From Sphingopyxis sp. Root154 (lineage in GTDB: Bacteria > Pseudomonadota > Alphaproteobacteria > Sphingomonadales > Sphingomonadaceae), in contig NZ_LMGI01000001.1 in NCBI RefSeq assembly GCF_001427105.1, positions 558,001-622,000 on the forward strand: a stretch of DNA of 64,000 bases. The letters are read 5' to 3'. Each line of letters opens with the position of its first letter. The stretch's first letter is position 1. Below the pieces are notes generated by a model. The model did not search any database. It was not told the DNA's origin and was given only the letters and a program-made list of their open reading frames with translations. Position numbers and translations under genes: made by a program. Shown piece by piece: positions 1 through 9,376 of the stretch.

Positions 1-1
1 G

Positions 2-631
2 GTGCCGTGGGACAGCATCGAGCCCGGCTATTCGCCTTTCGCCAGCGCAATGGCGGTCGTCGGCATCCCCCATGCTGAAACGATCGCGAATCTGGTCGTT
101 CTCATCGCGGTGCTATCCTGCCTGAACTCGGGCCTTTATGTTACGTCGCGCGTCGTCTTTTCGCTTGCGGCGCACCGTGAAGCGCCGGCCGCACTGGCGC
201 GGATCAATGCCCGCGGCGTCCCGACCCGGGCGATCCTGCTGGGCAGCCTGTTCAGCTATGGCGCGCTCGCCGCATCGGTGCTTTCGCCGGCTGTCGTCTT
301 CAGCTTTCTCGTCAATGCGTCGGGCGTCATCATGATCGCGCTCTACCTGATGGTGGCCGTCGCGCAGCTGCGCCTGCGCGCGCGGTTCGAGCGCGACGCG
401 CCCGAAAAGCTGAAACTGCGCATGTGGTTCCATCCATGGGGCAGCCTCTTCGCCATCCTTGCCATGATCGGCGTGATCGTCGCGATGGCGATTACCCCCG
501 GTCTCGCCATCCAGCTTTATACAAGTCTGTTCACCATCGCGGTCGTCGGCCTGGCCTATCTGGCCGTGAACGCCCGGCGCAGCGTCGCCGACCCTTCCAC
601 CCCGATTTCTGAAAGCGAGCGTCCATCGTGA
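2..631 (+). CDS. APC-family amino acid permease, C-terminal part (5' end outside window)
   Basis: Only the last 209 residues are present, because the reading frame is open to the left edge. The protein is strongly hydrophobic with about five membrane segments. The stretch LNSGLYVTSR followed by FSLA resembles the late helices of the AAT subgroup of APC transporters (GABA, proline or aromatic amino acid permeases). The role would be proton-coupled amino acid uptake across the inner membrane. Its stop overlaps the GTG start of the next gene (GTGA), so the two are translationally coupled. Coupling to a CoA-acylating semialdehyde dehydrogenase suggests a substrate such as beta-alanine or GABA, but this is inference. 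The family is fairly sure and the substrate is not. Confidence 0.85.
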   Translation: MPWDSIEPGYSPFASAMAVVGIPHAETIANLVVLIAVLSCLNSGLYVTSRVVFSLAAHREAPAALARINARGVPTRAILLGSLFSYGALAASVLSPAVVFSFLVNASGVIMIALYLMVAVAQLRLRARFERDAPEKLKLRMWFHPWGSLFAILAMIGVIVAMAITPGLAIQLYTSLFTIAVVGLAYLAVNARRSVADPSTPISESERPS

Positions 632-2139
632 AAATCGTCGAGCATTTCATCAATGGTGCCCATGTTGGAAGCACCGATACGGCCGGGTCATTCGCCGACG
701 TGTTCGATCCCAATAGCGGCAATGTGCAGGCACGGGTCTCGCTTGCCAGCGTCGAGGATCTGGAGCACGCCATCGCGGCCGCGCAGATCGCGCAGATCGG
801 CTGGGCCAATATGAATCCCCAGCGCCGGGCGCGCGTCATGTTCCGTTTCAAGGAATTGATCGAACGCGATCGGGCCGAATTGGGCAGGCTGCTGTCTTCC
901 GAACATGGCAAGGTTCTTGCCGATGCCGATGGCGATATTCAGCGGGGCCTTGAGGTGATCGAATTCTGCTGCGGCGTTCCGCAGCTGCTGAAGGGCGACT
1001 ACAGCTTTGGCGCCGGGCCGGGGATAGACGTGTGGTCGATACGGCAGCCGCTGGGCGTGGTGGCCGGCATCACCCCATTCAACTTCCCGGCGATGATCCC
1101 GATGTGGATGCTGGGCCCCGCGCTGGCGACCGGTAATGCCTTCATCCTCAAGCCTTCCGAACGCACGCCTTCGGTCCCGATGCGGATCGCCGAACTGCTG
1201 ACCGAAGCCGGATTGCCGGACGGCGTCTTCAATGTGATCAATGGCGGCAAGGAGATCGTCGAGGCGATTCTGGATCATCCCGCGATCAAAGCGGTCAGTT
1301 TCGTCGGATCGTCGGACGTTGCGCAGGCGATCTACTCGCGCGGCACGGCAGCCGGGAAGCGCGTGCAGGCAATGGGCGGTGCGAAGAACCACGGCATCGT
1401 CATGCCGGATGCCGACCTCGACCAGACCATAGCCGACATCGTCGGCGCGGCCTATGGCTCCGCCGGCGAGCGCTGCATGGCGCTGCCCGTCATCGTCCCG
1501 GTAGGCAGAGCCACCGCCGAGGCCGTACGCGAGCGGCTGGTCGATGCGATCGACAAGCTCAAAGTCGGCATCTCGACCGATCCGGACGCCGATTATGGGC
1601 CCGTCGTCACCTCAGCGCACCGCGAGCGTGTCGAACAATATATTGAAATGGCGGTCACCGAGGGGAGCGAACTCGTGGTCGATGGCCGTGGCCTTTCGCT
1701 TCAGGGATATGAAGCGGGCTTTTTTCTCGGCCCGACGCTGCTCGACCATGTGACGCCCGCGATGAAGAGTTATCAGGAGGAAATCTTCGGCCCCGTCCTC
1801 CAGATCGTTCGCGCCGAAAGCGCGGAAGAGGCCATCGGGCTCGCGTCGCGCCACCAATATGGCAACGGCGTCGCGCTCTTCACGCGCGACGGCGGCACCG
1901 CGCGAGACTATGCTGCGGATGTCGAGGTTGGCATGGTCGGTATCAATCTACCGATCCCGGTCCCGGTCGCTTATCACAGCTTTGGAGGCTGGAAGCGGTC
2001 GGGATTCGGAGACCATAATCAATATGGAATGGAGGGCGTCCGCTTTTTCACCCGGACAAAGGTCGTGACGCAGCGTTGGCCGGGCAAGACCCGCGGTGCA
2101 CCGGCTGGAAACAGTTTCGTCATTCCAACGCTCGACTGA
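628..2139 (+). CDS. mmsA: CoA-acylating methylmalonate/malonate-semialdehyde dehydrogenase
   Basis: This is a 503-aa aldehyde dehydrogenase of the MmsA class. It converts (methyl)malonate semialdehyde plus CoA and NAD to propionyl- or acetyl-CoA in valine, inositol or beta-alanine catabolism, in the cytoplasm. Family features seen are the FNFPAMIPMWM segment (about residues 151-161), the catalytic Cys in GERCMA (about residue 285) and the C-terminal HSFGGWKRSGFGD stretch. The start is GTG and overlaps the permease stop by 4 nt. The usual partners for valine degradation (mmsB, acyl-CoA dehydrogenase) are not next to it. That fits a standalone use such as beta-alanine breakdown with the coupled permease. 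Length is normal for the family. Confidence 0.93.
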   Translation: MKIVEHFINGAHVGSTDTAGSFADVFDPNSGNVQARVSLASVEDLEHAIAAAQIAQIGWANMNPQRRARVMFRFKELIERDRAELGRLLSSEHGKVLADADGDIQRGLEVIEFCCGVPQLLKGDYSFGAGPGIDVWSIRQPLGVVAGITPFNFPAMIPMWMLGPALATGNAFILKPSERTPSVPMRIAELLTEAGLPDGVFNVINGGKEIVEAILDHPAIKAVSFVGSSDVAQAIYSRGTAAGKRVQAMGGAKNHGIVMPDADLDQTIADIVGAAYGSAGERCMALPVIVPVGRATAEAVRERLVDAIDKLKVGISTDPDADYGPVVTSAHRERVEQYIEMAVTEGSELVVDGRGLSLQGYEAGFFLGPTLLDHVTPAMKSYQEEIFGPVLQIVRAESAEEAIGLASRHQYGNGVALFTRDGGTARDYAADVEVGMVGINLPIPVPVAYHSFGGWKRSGFGDHNQYGMEGVRFFTRTKVVTQRWPGKTRGAPAGNSFVIPTLD

Positions 2140-2173
2140 AGCAGATCAATGCCATGAAGGGGAACAGACAGTG

Positions 2174-3880
2174 ATGCAACGAACAACAGGACGCAGGCGC
2201 TTTCTCCAGACAGGAGCGGTGGCGCTGGTGGGAAGCAGCTTCGCAGGCCGCGCCGGCGCGATCGACATGGGCCCGCCCGAACTGGTGCTGATCAATGCCA
2301 ATATCCACACTGTCGATCCCGCCCTGCCCCGTGCCCAGGCCCTCGCGATCAAGGGCGACCGTATCTTCGGCGTCGGCACCGTCGCCCAGATGCGCGCGCT
2401 CGCCGGCAAGAGCACCAAGATTGTCGATGCCGGCGGGGCGACATTGCTGCCCGGCTTCATCGACTGCCATCTGCACCCCATTGGCGAAATCCTGCTTTAC
2501 GAAACGCTGGTTGGCGATCCCTATGCCGTCGAGTTCGTGACGATCGCCGCGATCCAGGACAAGCTACGCGAGCGCGCCGCGAAAACGCCCGCGGGGGAAT
2601 GGGTGCGCGGATTCTTCTATGACGACACCAAGGTTCGTGACGGCCGTGGAATCACGCGCGCGGACCTTGATGCGGTGTCGACCGAGCATCCGGTCTTCGT
2701 CATGCATCGCGGTGGACATAGCATCTACGTCAACAGCAAGGCCCTGGAGCTTGCCGGCATAACCCGGGATAGCAGGGCGCCTTCGGGTGGCTCTTTCGAT
2801 CGCGACGCAAAGGGCGATCTGAACGGCCGCGTGACGGACAATGCGATGGCGGCTTTTGGCCGCACCAAAATCTACGATTTCATGACCGGGCCGGATCGCT
2901 CGACGCGCGCGCTGAAGGGCGCCGCCTTCATGTCGCAGCAGTTCGTCCGTCACGGACTGACGAGCGTGCATCATTCGGGCGGCGACCTTGCCGCGCTGCA
3001 CTCGCTGCGCCGTTCGGGCGAATTGCTCCACCGCGTCAATTATGAGATGGACGGCACGATGATCGAACCCTTGATCAAGGGGCAGATCGAGACGGGTTTC
3101 GGCGACGAATGGTTGCGGATCGGCGCGACCTACGAGCATCAGCTCGACGGATCCTTTTCCGAGCGGACGATGGCGCTCAGCAAGCCCTATCCGGGATCGA
3201 ATCCGCCCTATCAGGGGAATGTGACCGAGTCACAGGACGCGCTGAATCTCTGGGTCGAGAAGATGTACGCAGCGGGCGTGCAGCCCAATATCCATGCCAA
3301 TGGCGATGTCGCGATCGGCATGGCGCTGACCGCCTTCGAGCGGGCGCAGGCGGCGAGGCCAAGGAGTTCGATTCGACCGAAAATCACCCATTGCACCTAT
3401 ATCAATGCCGATCTGGTACGGCGGATCAAGGCGACGGGTGCGATCCCGGCGCCGTTTACGACCTACCTCTATTATAACTCGGATAAATTCGGCTTTTATG
3501 GCGAAGACATGCTGAGCCAGTGCATGGCGTATCGCAGCTTCCTCGATGCCGGAATTCCCGTTGTCGCCGGCTCCGATTTCTTCCCAGGTCCCTTTTCGCC
3601 CTTGATGGGGATTCAGGGGATGGTGACGCGAACCGGGTGGGACGGCAAGGTCTGGGGAGCGAACCAGCGCATCAGCGTTGCCGAGGCCATCCGCATTTAC
3701 ACAATCAACGGCGCCCATGCGTCGTCGGAGGAACGAATCAAGGGGTCGATTACACCCGGCAAGCTGGCGGACTTCGTGTTGCTCGCGGACGATCCGCACA
3801 GCGTGGCTCAGGACAAGATCAAGGATATCAGGATAATGGAAACCTATACGGGTGGCCGGTCGGTGTACAAGGCACCCTGA
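2174..3880 (+). CDS. Tat-exported amidohydrolase (YtcJ-like, amidohydrolase family 3)
   Basis: This is a 568-aa metal-dependent hydrolase. A twin-arginine signal lies at the N-terminus (GRRRFLQTG, then a hydrophobic run ending near AGA), so the folded enzyme is likely periplasmic. The metal-binding HLHP follows the LPGFIDC strand near residue 100, and a late GSDFFPGP supplies the metal-binding Asp. The C-terminal TPGKLADFVLLADDP is typical of the family. ATG 2174 is preceded by an AAGGGGAA-type ribosome site; a GTG one codon upstream is also possible. The substrate is unknown; members act on amide, N-acyl or hydantoin-like compounds. The gene follows mmsA by about 35 nt and may be co-transcribed. 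A decayed piece of a close relative lies at 9246-9368. Confidence 0.85.
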   Translation: MQRTTGRRRFLQTGAVALVGSSFAGRAGAIDMGPPELVLINANIHTVDPALPRAQALAIKGDRIFGVGTVAQMRALAGKSTKIVDAGGATLLPGFIDCHLHPIGEILLYETLVGDPYAVEFVTIAAIQDKLRERAAKTPAGEWVRGFFYDDTKVRDGRGITRADLDAVSTEHPVFVMHRGGHSIYVNSKALELAGITRDSRAPSGGSFDRDAKGDLNGRVTDNAMAAFGRTKIYDFMTGPDRSTRALKGAAFMSQQFVRHGLTSVHHSGGDLAALHSLRRSGELLHRVNYEMDGTMIEPLIKGQIETGFGDEWLRIGATYEHQLDGSFSERTMALSKPYPGSNPPYQGNVTESQDALNLWVEKMYAAGVQPNIHANGDVAIGMALTAFERAQAARPRSSIRPKITHCTYINADLVRRIKATGAIPAPFTTYLYYNSDKFGFYGEDMLSQCMAYRSFLDAGIPVVAGSDFFPGPFSPLMGIQGMVTRTGWDGKVWGANQRISVAEAIRIYTINGAHASSEERIKGSITPGKLADFVLLADDPHSVAQDKIKDIRIMETYTGGRSVYKAP

Positions 3881-4405
3881 CCGGCGCCCAACCCAGGGCG
3901 TCCCCTCAGCCCGGCGCTTCCTGCGCTCTGTCTGCAGATGGCGCAGGTAGCGGCCTCCGGGCGGTTCCAGGTTGATATCGGCAATTGGGCGTTACCCGGC
4001 GCCCGATTGCACCTGCACAGGCGCCTTCCAGATATTGTCCCTCAGCACCGGTTTTCGGGCGACGTCGCCTTTCCCTTGCCCACTGTCTTCAAAATAATGC
4101 GCGCCTCGCCCATGCGGCAGCGCGACGATTCCTGGGTATCATTGGCAGCGGCATCGCATCGAGAGCGCTCCCTCCATTGGGTCGAGCGCTGGCATGAAGC
4201 GTCATCTCAATTCGTCGAAAAACGGCCGTCGTCGAATCCCGCACGCGGCGGCATCATGGTCATTCCGGTCCTGATGGGGTCTTCCCCCGCAACCAAGTGG
4301 GGCCCCCGGACCTTCAACCCATACGATAAAAGGCCCCGGTGCCGGCAACATCAGTCATCGGCATAGCGCCAACATAGGCCAACGCGTCGCGCCGCGCTTC
4401 GGTCT
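3881..4405. other. Intergenic region without recognisable gene
   Basis: This 525-nt gap separates the amidohydrolase from the oppositely oriented M20 peptidase, so the two genes converge. An open frame at 3938-4366 has atypical composition for a protein here and resembles nothing I recognise. A short GC-rich inverted repeat just after the amidohydrolase stop (about 3890-3905) could help termination, but no clear T-run follows. Confidence 0.5.
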
Positions 4406-5743
4406 TCACTGCCCGGCCGCCACCGGCGGCCCGGACTTGAGCAGATCGAGCACCGCAGCGACCATTGCGATCGTGCCCGTCGTCACCGACGGCTCGGGAT
4501 CGATCTTGAATAGCGGCGAATGATGGGAGGGAATCGGCGCGCCGCCCGATCTGGCAGCCGCGAACGTGGCCAGCGGCGTGCCGCCGACGTTGAAATAGTA
4601 ACCGGGCACACCGAGTTCGGGCTGAACGAAATAGGCAAAATCCTCGGCACTCATCGTCGTTTGCTGAAAGGGCACGACCGCCGCCGGACCAAGCGCATGG
4701 GCCATCACGCCGTTGAGCCGCTTTGCCAGCACAGGGTCGTTGACAGTCGTCGGCGTGCCCTCGGAGACCTTGACCTCGGGCATCTTATCCTCGGATACGC
4801 CGTGGGTGCGCGCGACACCCCGCGCGACACGCTCGATCGCAGCGAGCAGACCCGACCGGGTCTTCTCGTCGTTGGCGCGCACGGTAAGCTGAAGATCGGC
4901 ACGGTCGGAGATGATGTTATGTTTCGAACCTGAATGAAAAGCGCCGACGGTGATAACCGCAGGTGCGAAGGGCGATATCTCCCGGCTGGTGATTGATTGC
5001 AGCGCGACGACGATTTGCGAAGCGATATAGACGGGATCCTTGCTCATCTGCGGCGCCGCGCCATGCGCGCCGATGCCATGGACGGTCACGTCGACATTGT
5101 CCGACGACGACGACGAGATTCCTTCGGCCGCAGTGACCATGCCCACCGGCATCATCGAGGTGACATGGAATGCGAGCGCAAAGTCAGGCTTGGGAAAGCG
5201 CGTGTAAAGCCCGTCCTCCAGCATCGCCTTCGCACCACCATTACGCTCCTCGGCGGGCTGGACGACGAAGACGACGGTGCCCTTCCAGCGATCCTTCATC
5301 GCCGCCAAGCGGCGCGCCGTGCCGATCATCGAGGTTATATGGACGTCGTGCCCGCATGCATGCATCACCGGTGCCTCGATACCGTCTGCCCCCACTTGCC
5401 GGGCCTTCGAGGCATAGAGGAGGCCCGATCTCTCCTCGACCGGAAGGCCGTCCATATCGGCGCGCACGAGAACCACCGGCCCGTCTCCATTCTTCATTAC
5501 GCCCACGACCCCCGTGCCGCCCACGCCTTCGGTGACAACCGCGCCCGTCTTTCTAAGCTCGGCTGCCATTTTTGCCGCGGTGCGCGTCTCCCTGAACGAG
5601 AGTTCGGGATTGCGGTGGAATGTCTCGAAAATCGCTCCCAGCGACGCCTTATAGTCCGCGCTCACGGCTGGCGCGTAATCGGGCGCGGCGAGCGCGGGAC
5701 TCGCTGCAAAGGCAGCGGCAAGCGTCAGACTTCCAAAACGCAT
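4406..5743 (-). CDS. Secreted M20-family amidohydrolase/peptidase
   Basis: This is a 445-aa M20D-type zinc hydrolase of the hippurate/IAA-amino-acid hydrolase class, which cleaves N-acyl amino acids or peptides. A Sec signal peptide (MRFGSLTLAAAFAASPALAA) places it in the periplasm. The metal-binding HACGHDVH motif lies near residue 125, PAEERNGGA carries the catalytic and metal Glu pair near 165, and HHSP provides a late His. ATG 5743 is chosen because AAAGGA lies 6 nt upstream. A TTG five codons earlier is possible but lacks a ribosome site. It is followed upstream (122 nt) by a co-oriented TonB receptor gene, so receptor and peptidase may be one unit for peptide or N-acyl compound use. Confidence 0.88.
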   Translation of the reverse strand: MRFGSLTLAAAFAASPALAAPDYAPAVSADYKASLGAIFETFHRNPELSFRETRTAAKMAAELRKTGAVVTEGVGGTGVVGVMKNGDGPVVLVRADMDGLPVEERSGLLYASKARQVGADGIEAPVMHACGHDVHITSMIGTARRLAAMKDRWKGTVVFVVQPAEERNGGAKAMLEDGLYTRFPKPDFALAFHVTSMMPVGMVTAAEGISSSSSDNVDVTVHGIGAHGAAPQMSKDPVYIASQIVVALQSITSREISPFAPAVITVGAFHSGSKHNIISDRADLQLTVRANDEKTRSGLLAAIERVARGVARTHGVSEDKMPEVKVSEGTPTTVNDPVLAKRLNGVMAHALGPAAVVPFQQTTMSAEDFAYFVQPELGVPGYYFNVGGTPLATFAAARSGGAPIPSHHSPLFKIDPEPSVTTGTIAMVAAVLDLLKSGPPVAAGQ

Positions 5744-5865
5744 CGACAGTCCTTTCAATAAATTGCTTTGGCGGGCCCCTCGCTCCGGTCGAAGCGACGG
5801 AGCCGACGGCGGACATCCGCCGCCGGCCCCCGTGCAATCGACGGGCTGAGCCTGCAGATGAGGCG

Positions 5866-8800
5866 TCAGAATTTCAGGCGGGCGCCAATCGCATAGACGC
5901 GCCCGAGCACATCATAGACGGTTGGAAATGTGTTGCCGCTGTTGAAGGCTGTGCCGCCGACACCATTGCTGACCAATGGCGGTTTCTTGTCGAACAGATT
6001 GTCCACCGTCAGCGTCAGGGTTGCGCGCTCGCTCGCCTCGAAGGCGAGTGAAAGGTCGAAATAATCATAGGCGCCGATCTTTTCGAATCCGTCGAAGACC
6101 GTGTCCGGATCGGGACCACCGGGCTGCGGGGCGGAAAGCGGTTGCTTTGCTGACGCGCGGAAAGGCTCAAGCCTGACCGAACTCAGATGAGTCCACAACA
6201 GCGATCCGGTGAAGGGACCGTTGGAATAGGTCAGCCTGGAAACCCACTTCCATTCGGGACGCGGGTTGGCGCAGTTGACGCTGTAATAACCCGTACAATC
6301 GCGGTTTATGGAATTGCCATTTGCCTGGAAGTGATAATAATCGAGCCAGGTTCCATTGATCGAAACTCCCAAGGTTCCGGCCTCGCCGCCAAGGCCGAGA
6401 TCCTGCAGAGGCAGCCTGTAGCTCAGGCCAAAGTCGACACCCGCTGTTTCGATCCGGCCGAGGTTGGAGTAGGTCAGGACGACCCCGTCGGAGGCGCCGC
6501 TCAGATCGAACAGACCGCCCGTGACGGGGTTTCGGTCAATCAGGTCACAATAGATGTTGGCCGTCTGCGACGGGTTGAGCGTGGTCGAATAACAGCCATT
6601 GAGAACATCCCCTGCCGCCGGCTGCGTAATCGCATCCTTCACTTTGACGCGGAAATAATCGATGGTCAGTGCGAACCGCGGCAAAAAACGGGGCGTCAAC
6701 ACCGCGCCGAGAGTGAGCGTATTTGCCCGCTCCACGTCCAGGTCCCGATTTCCCGACGTCGTGACACTGATCTGGTTGGTGGGCGGAGCCGGGATAGCTC
6801 CGATCGTGCTCGCGGGCGCGCCGGTGTAGACGCACAGTGCCGCAAGTCCGGGATTGGATGCCGCCGAAGGGAGCCGGCTCGTCTGGCAGGGATCTACGGC
6901 GAGACTGCCGAGAGAATGAACCCGCGACTGGAACAGTTCGCTGATGTTGGGCGAACGGACCGCGACCTGATACATGCCACGCAACTTGAATCCTTCATGG
7001 GGCTCCCAGGTCCCGCCGGCCTTCCAAGTCGTGCTCGCTCCCGTGCTCGTATAATCGGAATAGCGAATGCCCGCCTCGGCCGTCAGGCTGTGAAAGAAGG
7101 GCTTGTCTTCGATCAGCGGAATATTGAATTCGCCGAATATCTCCTTGGCGCTATATTGGCCGCGATCGGGGGTTATTTGCCCTCCTACACCGAGTATCTC
7201 GCCTGCGATCTGGCTAGGAGCATCGGTGTCGCGTGACGAGGTGAGCTTGCGATATTCGGCGCCGATCGCGAAGCTGACCGGCGTTGCGGCGAACGGACTC
7301 GCCAGGCCGAACAGATCACCTGTGAGCCGGCCCGCGACAACCGCCTGCGACACGAGACGGCGATTGAGCGAATCGAGATTGATGAAAGCGGCCTGATCGC
7401 TGGTGATGCTTCCTTCAGGGCCGAAGAGATTGAGCGGGACGCAACCGTTCGCCGCGTCCGCACAGGTCGCCACATTCGATGCGTTGCGAAAGGCGCGCAG
7501 CCCCTGCTGGACCCGGCTGAACGAACCCCAGTTATCGAGCAATTGATCCTGATTGGTTTCGCCATATTGGGCCGACACATCGAACTTCAGCGATTCTGTG
7601 ACGTCGCCGCGTATCCCTGCCAGTATCTGATATTGTGTCGTGTCGATCTGTTGCGCCCGCTTGCCGGTTTCGACGAGGCGGCGGTTCGGTAATATCGTTA
7701 CTTCGCGATAGCCGGGGCTGCCGATGCCGCCCGGTGCCGCGGCGGCGGCGGCACAGCTCGTTGTCGAGATGCCATATGCATTGCAAAGCTGGCCGCGGGC
7801 CGTTTCGGTCAGATAGGGATTATTGAGCGGAAGTTGAAGTGCAGGGCCGAACAGTCCACCCGGCGCCAGCTGAATCCGCGTCTCGACCCGGGAGAACATT
7901 GCCGAAGCATAGACTTCGATGCCATCCGCCAAGGCATAATGTCCCGCCGCATAGGCATTATAGCGCTCGAGCGGCGTCTGAAAATAGGTGTCTTTGTGAA
8001 AGTTATAGGTGTCACCGACTGTACCGGCGCGGAAGGCGCCGAGGGACGGATCATAGACACTTCCCACATTGCTGGCACCCAAGCCCAGCATGGCATTGGT
8101 CGGGAAACTGAGGATCGTCGGCACCGAGGCGAACGCGCCGAAATATTGACCTGTCACGACGCTGAGGGGAAAAGCTCCGACCTCGCGTTTTGTCATCTCT
8201 AGGGCATCGCGTTTTTGGTAGCCGAGGCCCAGCACGATATTGCCGCGGTCGTCCGCGAAGTTGGTCCCCACAACGAGATCTGCGCGATATTGCGCGGCGT
8301 CCCCTCTTTCGGCAATCCGGTAGTTGGCGGATAGATCGAGGCCCGAAAAATTCTGCTTGGTGATGAAGTTGACGACGCCCGCTACCGCATCGGCGCCATA
8401 GGCAGATGATGCGCCGCCGGTCATGACATCGACGCGATCGATCAGCGCGAGGGGAATGCTGTTGAGGTCCACCACCCCGTCGAAGTTGAACGGCACGACG
8501 CGACGGCCATCGAGGAGGACGAGCGTGCGATTGCTGCCAAGCCCACGCAGATCGACGCGCGATGAGCCGTCACCCAGATTGTTGACCGCCGAGCCCAGGC
8601 TCGGCCGCACCGAAGGCAGGTCACGAAGCAATTCCTCGGCACTGTTCACCTGTTTGAGCTGGATTTCCTCCTGTCCGATGATCTGGACGGGGCTCGCGAC
8701 CTTGAGATCCGGCCGCGCGATCAGCGAGCCCGTGACCACGATCGTCCCGTCTACAGGCGCCGGTTCGGCCTCGGCGGTGCCAGCGCTTTGCGCCGCGACC

Positions 8801-8895
8801 GGCGGCGCCGCCAACGCGCTCCCCGCGAGAAGCAGCGATGCGAGCATACGGCAATTGCTCCGGTCTTTTCGGTCGATTGGCTTCTTCAAAAACAT
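5866..8895 (-). CDS. TonB-dependent outer-membrane receptor
   Basis: This is a 1009-aa receptor that imports a large ligand across the outer membrane using TonB energy. It has an N-terminal signal peptide ending near VAAQSAG and a TonB-box-like GTIVVTG. A plug domain follows (QVNSAEELLRDLP, then DLRGLGSNRTLVLLDGRR and GGASSAYGADAVAGVVN), and a long beta-barrel ends in the aromatic-terminated strand GARLKF. The plug type matches the large Caulobacter/Sphingomonas receptors for peptides and glycans. ATG 8895 is preferred over an upstream ATG at 8964 because it directly precedes the signal peptide and has a purine-rich AAGGGGGC site upstream. Its neighbours (M20 peptidase downstream, LysR upstream) suggest peptide or N-acyl ligands; the ligand is inferred only. 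Confidence 0.9.
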   Translation of the reverse strand: MFLKKPIDRKDRSNCRMLASLLLAGSALAAPPVAAQSAGTAEAEPAPVDGTIVVTGSLIARPDLKVASPVQIIGQEEIQLKQVNSAEELLRDLPSVRPSLGSAVNNLGDGSSRVDLRGLGSNRTLVLLDGRRVVPFNFDGVVDLNSIPLALIDRVDVMTGGASSAYGADAVAGVVNFITKQNFSGLDLSANYRIAERGDAAQYRADLVVGTNFADDRGNIVLGLGYQKRDALEMTKREVGAFPLSVVTGQYFGAFASVPTILSFPTNAMLGLGASNVGSVYDPSLGAFRAGTVGDTYNFHKDTYFQTPLERYNAYAAGHYALADGIEVYASAMFSRVETRIQLAPGGLFGPALQLPLNNPYLTETARGQLCNAYGISTTSCAAAAAAPGGIGSPGYREVTILPNRRLVETGKRAQQIDTTQYQILAGIRGDVTESLKFDVSAQYGETNQDQLLDNWGSFSRVQQGLRAFRNASNVATCADAANGCVPLNLFGPEGSITSDQAAFINLDSLNRRLVSQAVVAGRLTGDLFGLASPFAATPVSFAIGAEYRKLTSSRDTDAPSQIAGEILGVGGQITPDRGQYSAKEIFGEFNIPLIEDKPFFHSLTAEAGIRYSDYTSTGASTTWKAGGTWEPHEGFKLRGMYQVAVRSPNISELFQSRVHSLGSLAVDPCQTSRLPSAASNPGLAALCVYTGAPASTIGAIPAPPTNQISVTTSGNRDLDVERANTLTLGAVLTPRFLPRFALTIDYFRVKVKDAITQPAAGDVLNGCYSTTLNPSQTANIYCDLIDRNPVTGGLFDLSGASDGVVLTYSNLGRIETAGVDFGLSYRLPLQDLGLGGEAGTLGVSINGTWLDYYHFQANGNSINRDCTGYYSVNCANPRPEWKWVSRLTYSNGPFTGSLLWTHLSSVRLEPFRASAKQPLSAPQPGGPDPDTVFDGFEKIGAYDYFDLSLAFEASERATLTLTVDNLFDKKPPLVSNGVGGTAFNSGNTFPTVYDVLGRVYAIGARLKF

Positions 8896-9245
8896 GCTGC
8901 CCCCTTTTTTTCGAGTGGGGCAATGCTTGCGCAGCCCGGGCTGGCACGACAAGTCGCCTTCCATGTTGCAAACGGTGCCGTGCAGGCACCGAACTGGTCG
9001 TCACGACGCGAGAAACCGTGCGCGTCGCGCATTCGGGAATTGCTCCGAGGCGCCGGGGTGGCGCTCGCGCCCTTCGAGTTTCATCGCGGCCGCGCATGAC
9101 GGACGCGTTGCGGAGAAGCCAATTGCCGTACCGCAGATCGAGACCGGCAGCGTTGACCCCTTGGGGGATTGGACGCCTCCTCCCATGCGGCGTCCGACAG
9201 CCGCTTTGCTTCAGCCAAATCGGTGTGAGCGTCGCCCGTCCGTTA
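8896..9245. other. Intergenic region upstream of the TonB receptor
   Basis: This 350-nt segment holds the receptor promoter region (reading leftwards) and leads into a decayed amidohydrolase tail on the plus strand. No intact gene, tRNA or clear promoter hexamers could be identified. It may contain further unrecognisable remains of the same pseudogene. Confidence 0.45.
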
Positions 9246-9368
9246 ATGGCGCCCGGCAAGTGTCGGGACGTCGTGTTGCTCGCGGATGCGCCTTACAGCG
9301 TCACTCGGGACGAGATCGAGGGTCGGGGAACCGGCGGGCCGGGCGAGTTCATGTATAAGGCGTCGTAA
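9246..9368 (+). pseudogene. Decayed C-terminal tail of a YtcJ-like amidohydrolase
   Basis: The plus-strand frame here reads APGKCRDVVLLADAPYSVTR, then ends FMYKAS and a stop. It lines up with the end of the intact amidohydrolase at 2174-3880, which reads TPGKLADFVLLADDPHSVAQ and ends SVYKAP. The DNA also shares an identical run, GTGTTGCTCGCGGA. Only about 40 codons remain and no N-terminal domain was found upstream, so this is a remnant of a lost paralogue or of an old local duplication. It lies convergent to the LysR gene. The match is clear by eye, but an alignment would fix the extent. Confidence 0.7.
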
Positions 9369-9376
9369 GGGCAACT

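Noticed and set aside
3938..4366. 142-codon open frame in the amidohydrolase/M20 gap
   Set aside because: No ribosome site, no recognisable motif, and unlike neighbouring codon use.
5743..8895. Possible SusC/SusD-type (Bacteroidetes-like) transport pair
   Set aside because: Only a TonB receptor is present, no SusD-like lipoprotein neighbours it, and the gene style is proteobacterial.
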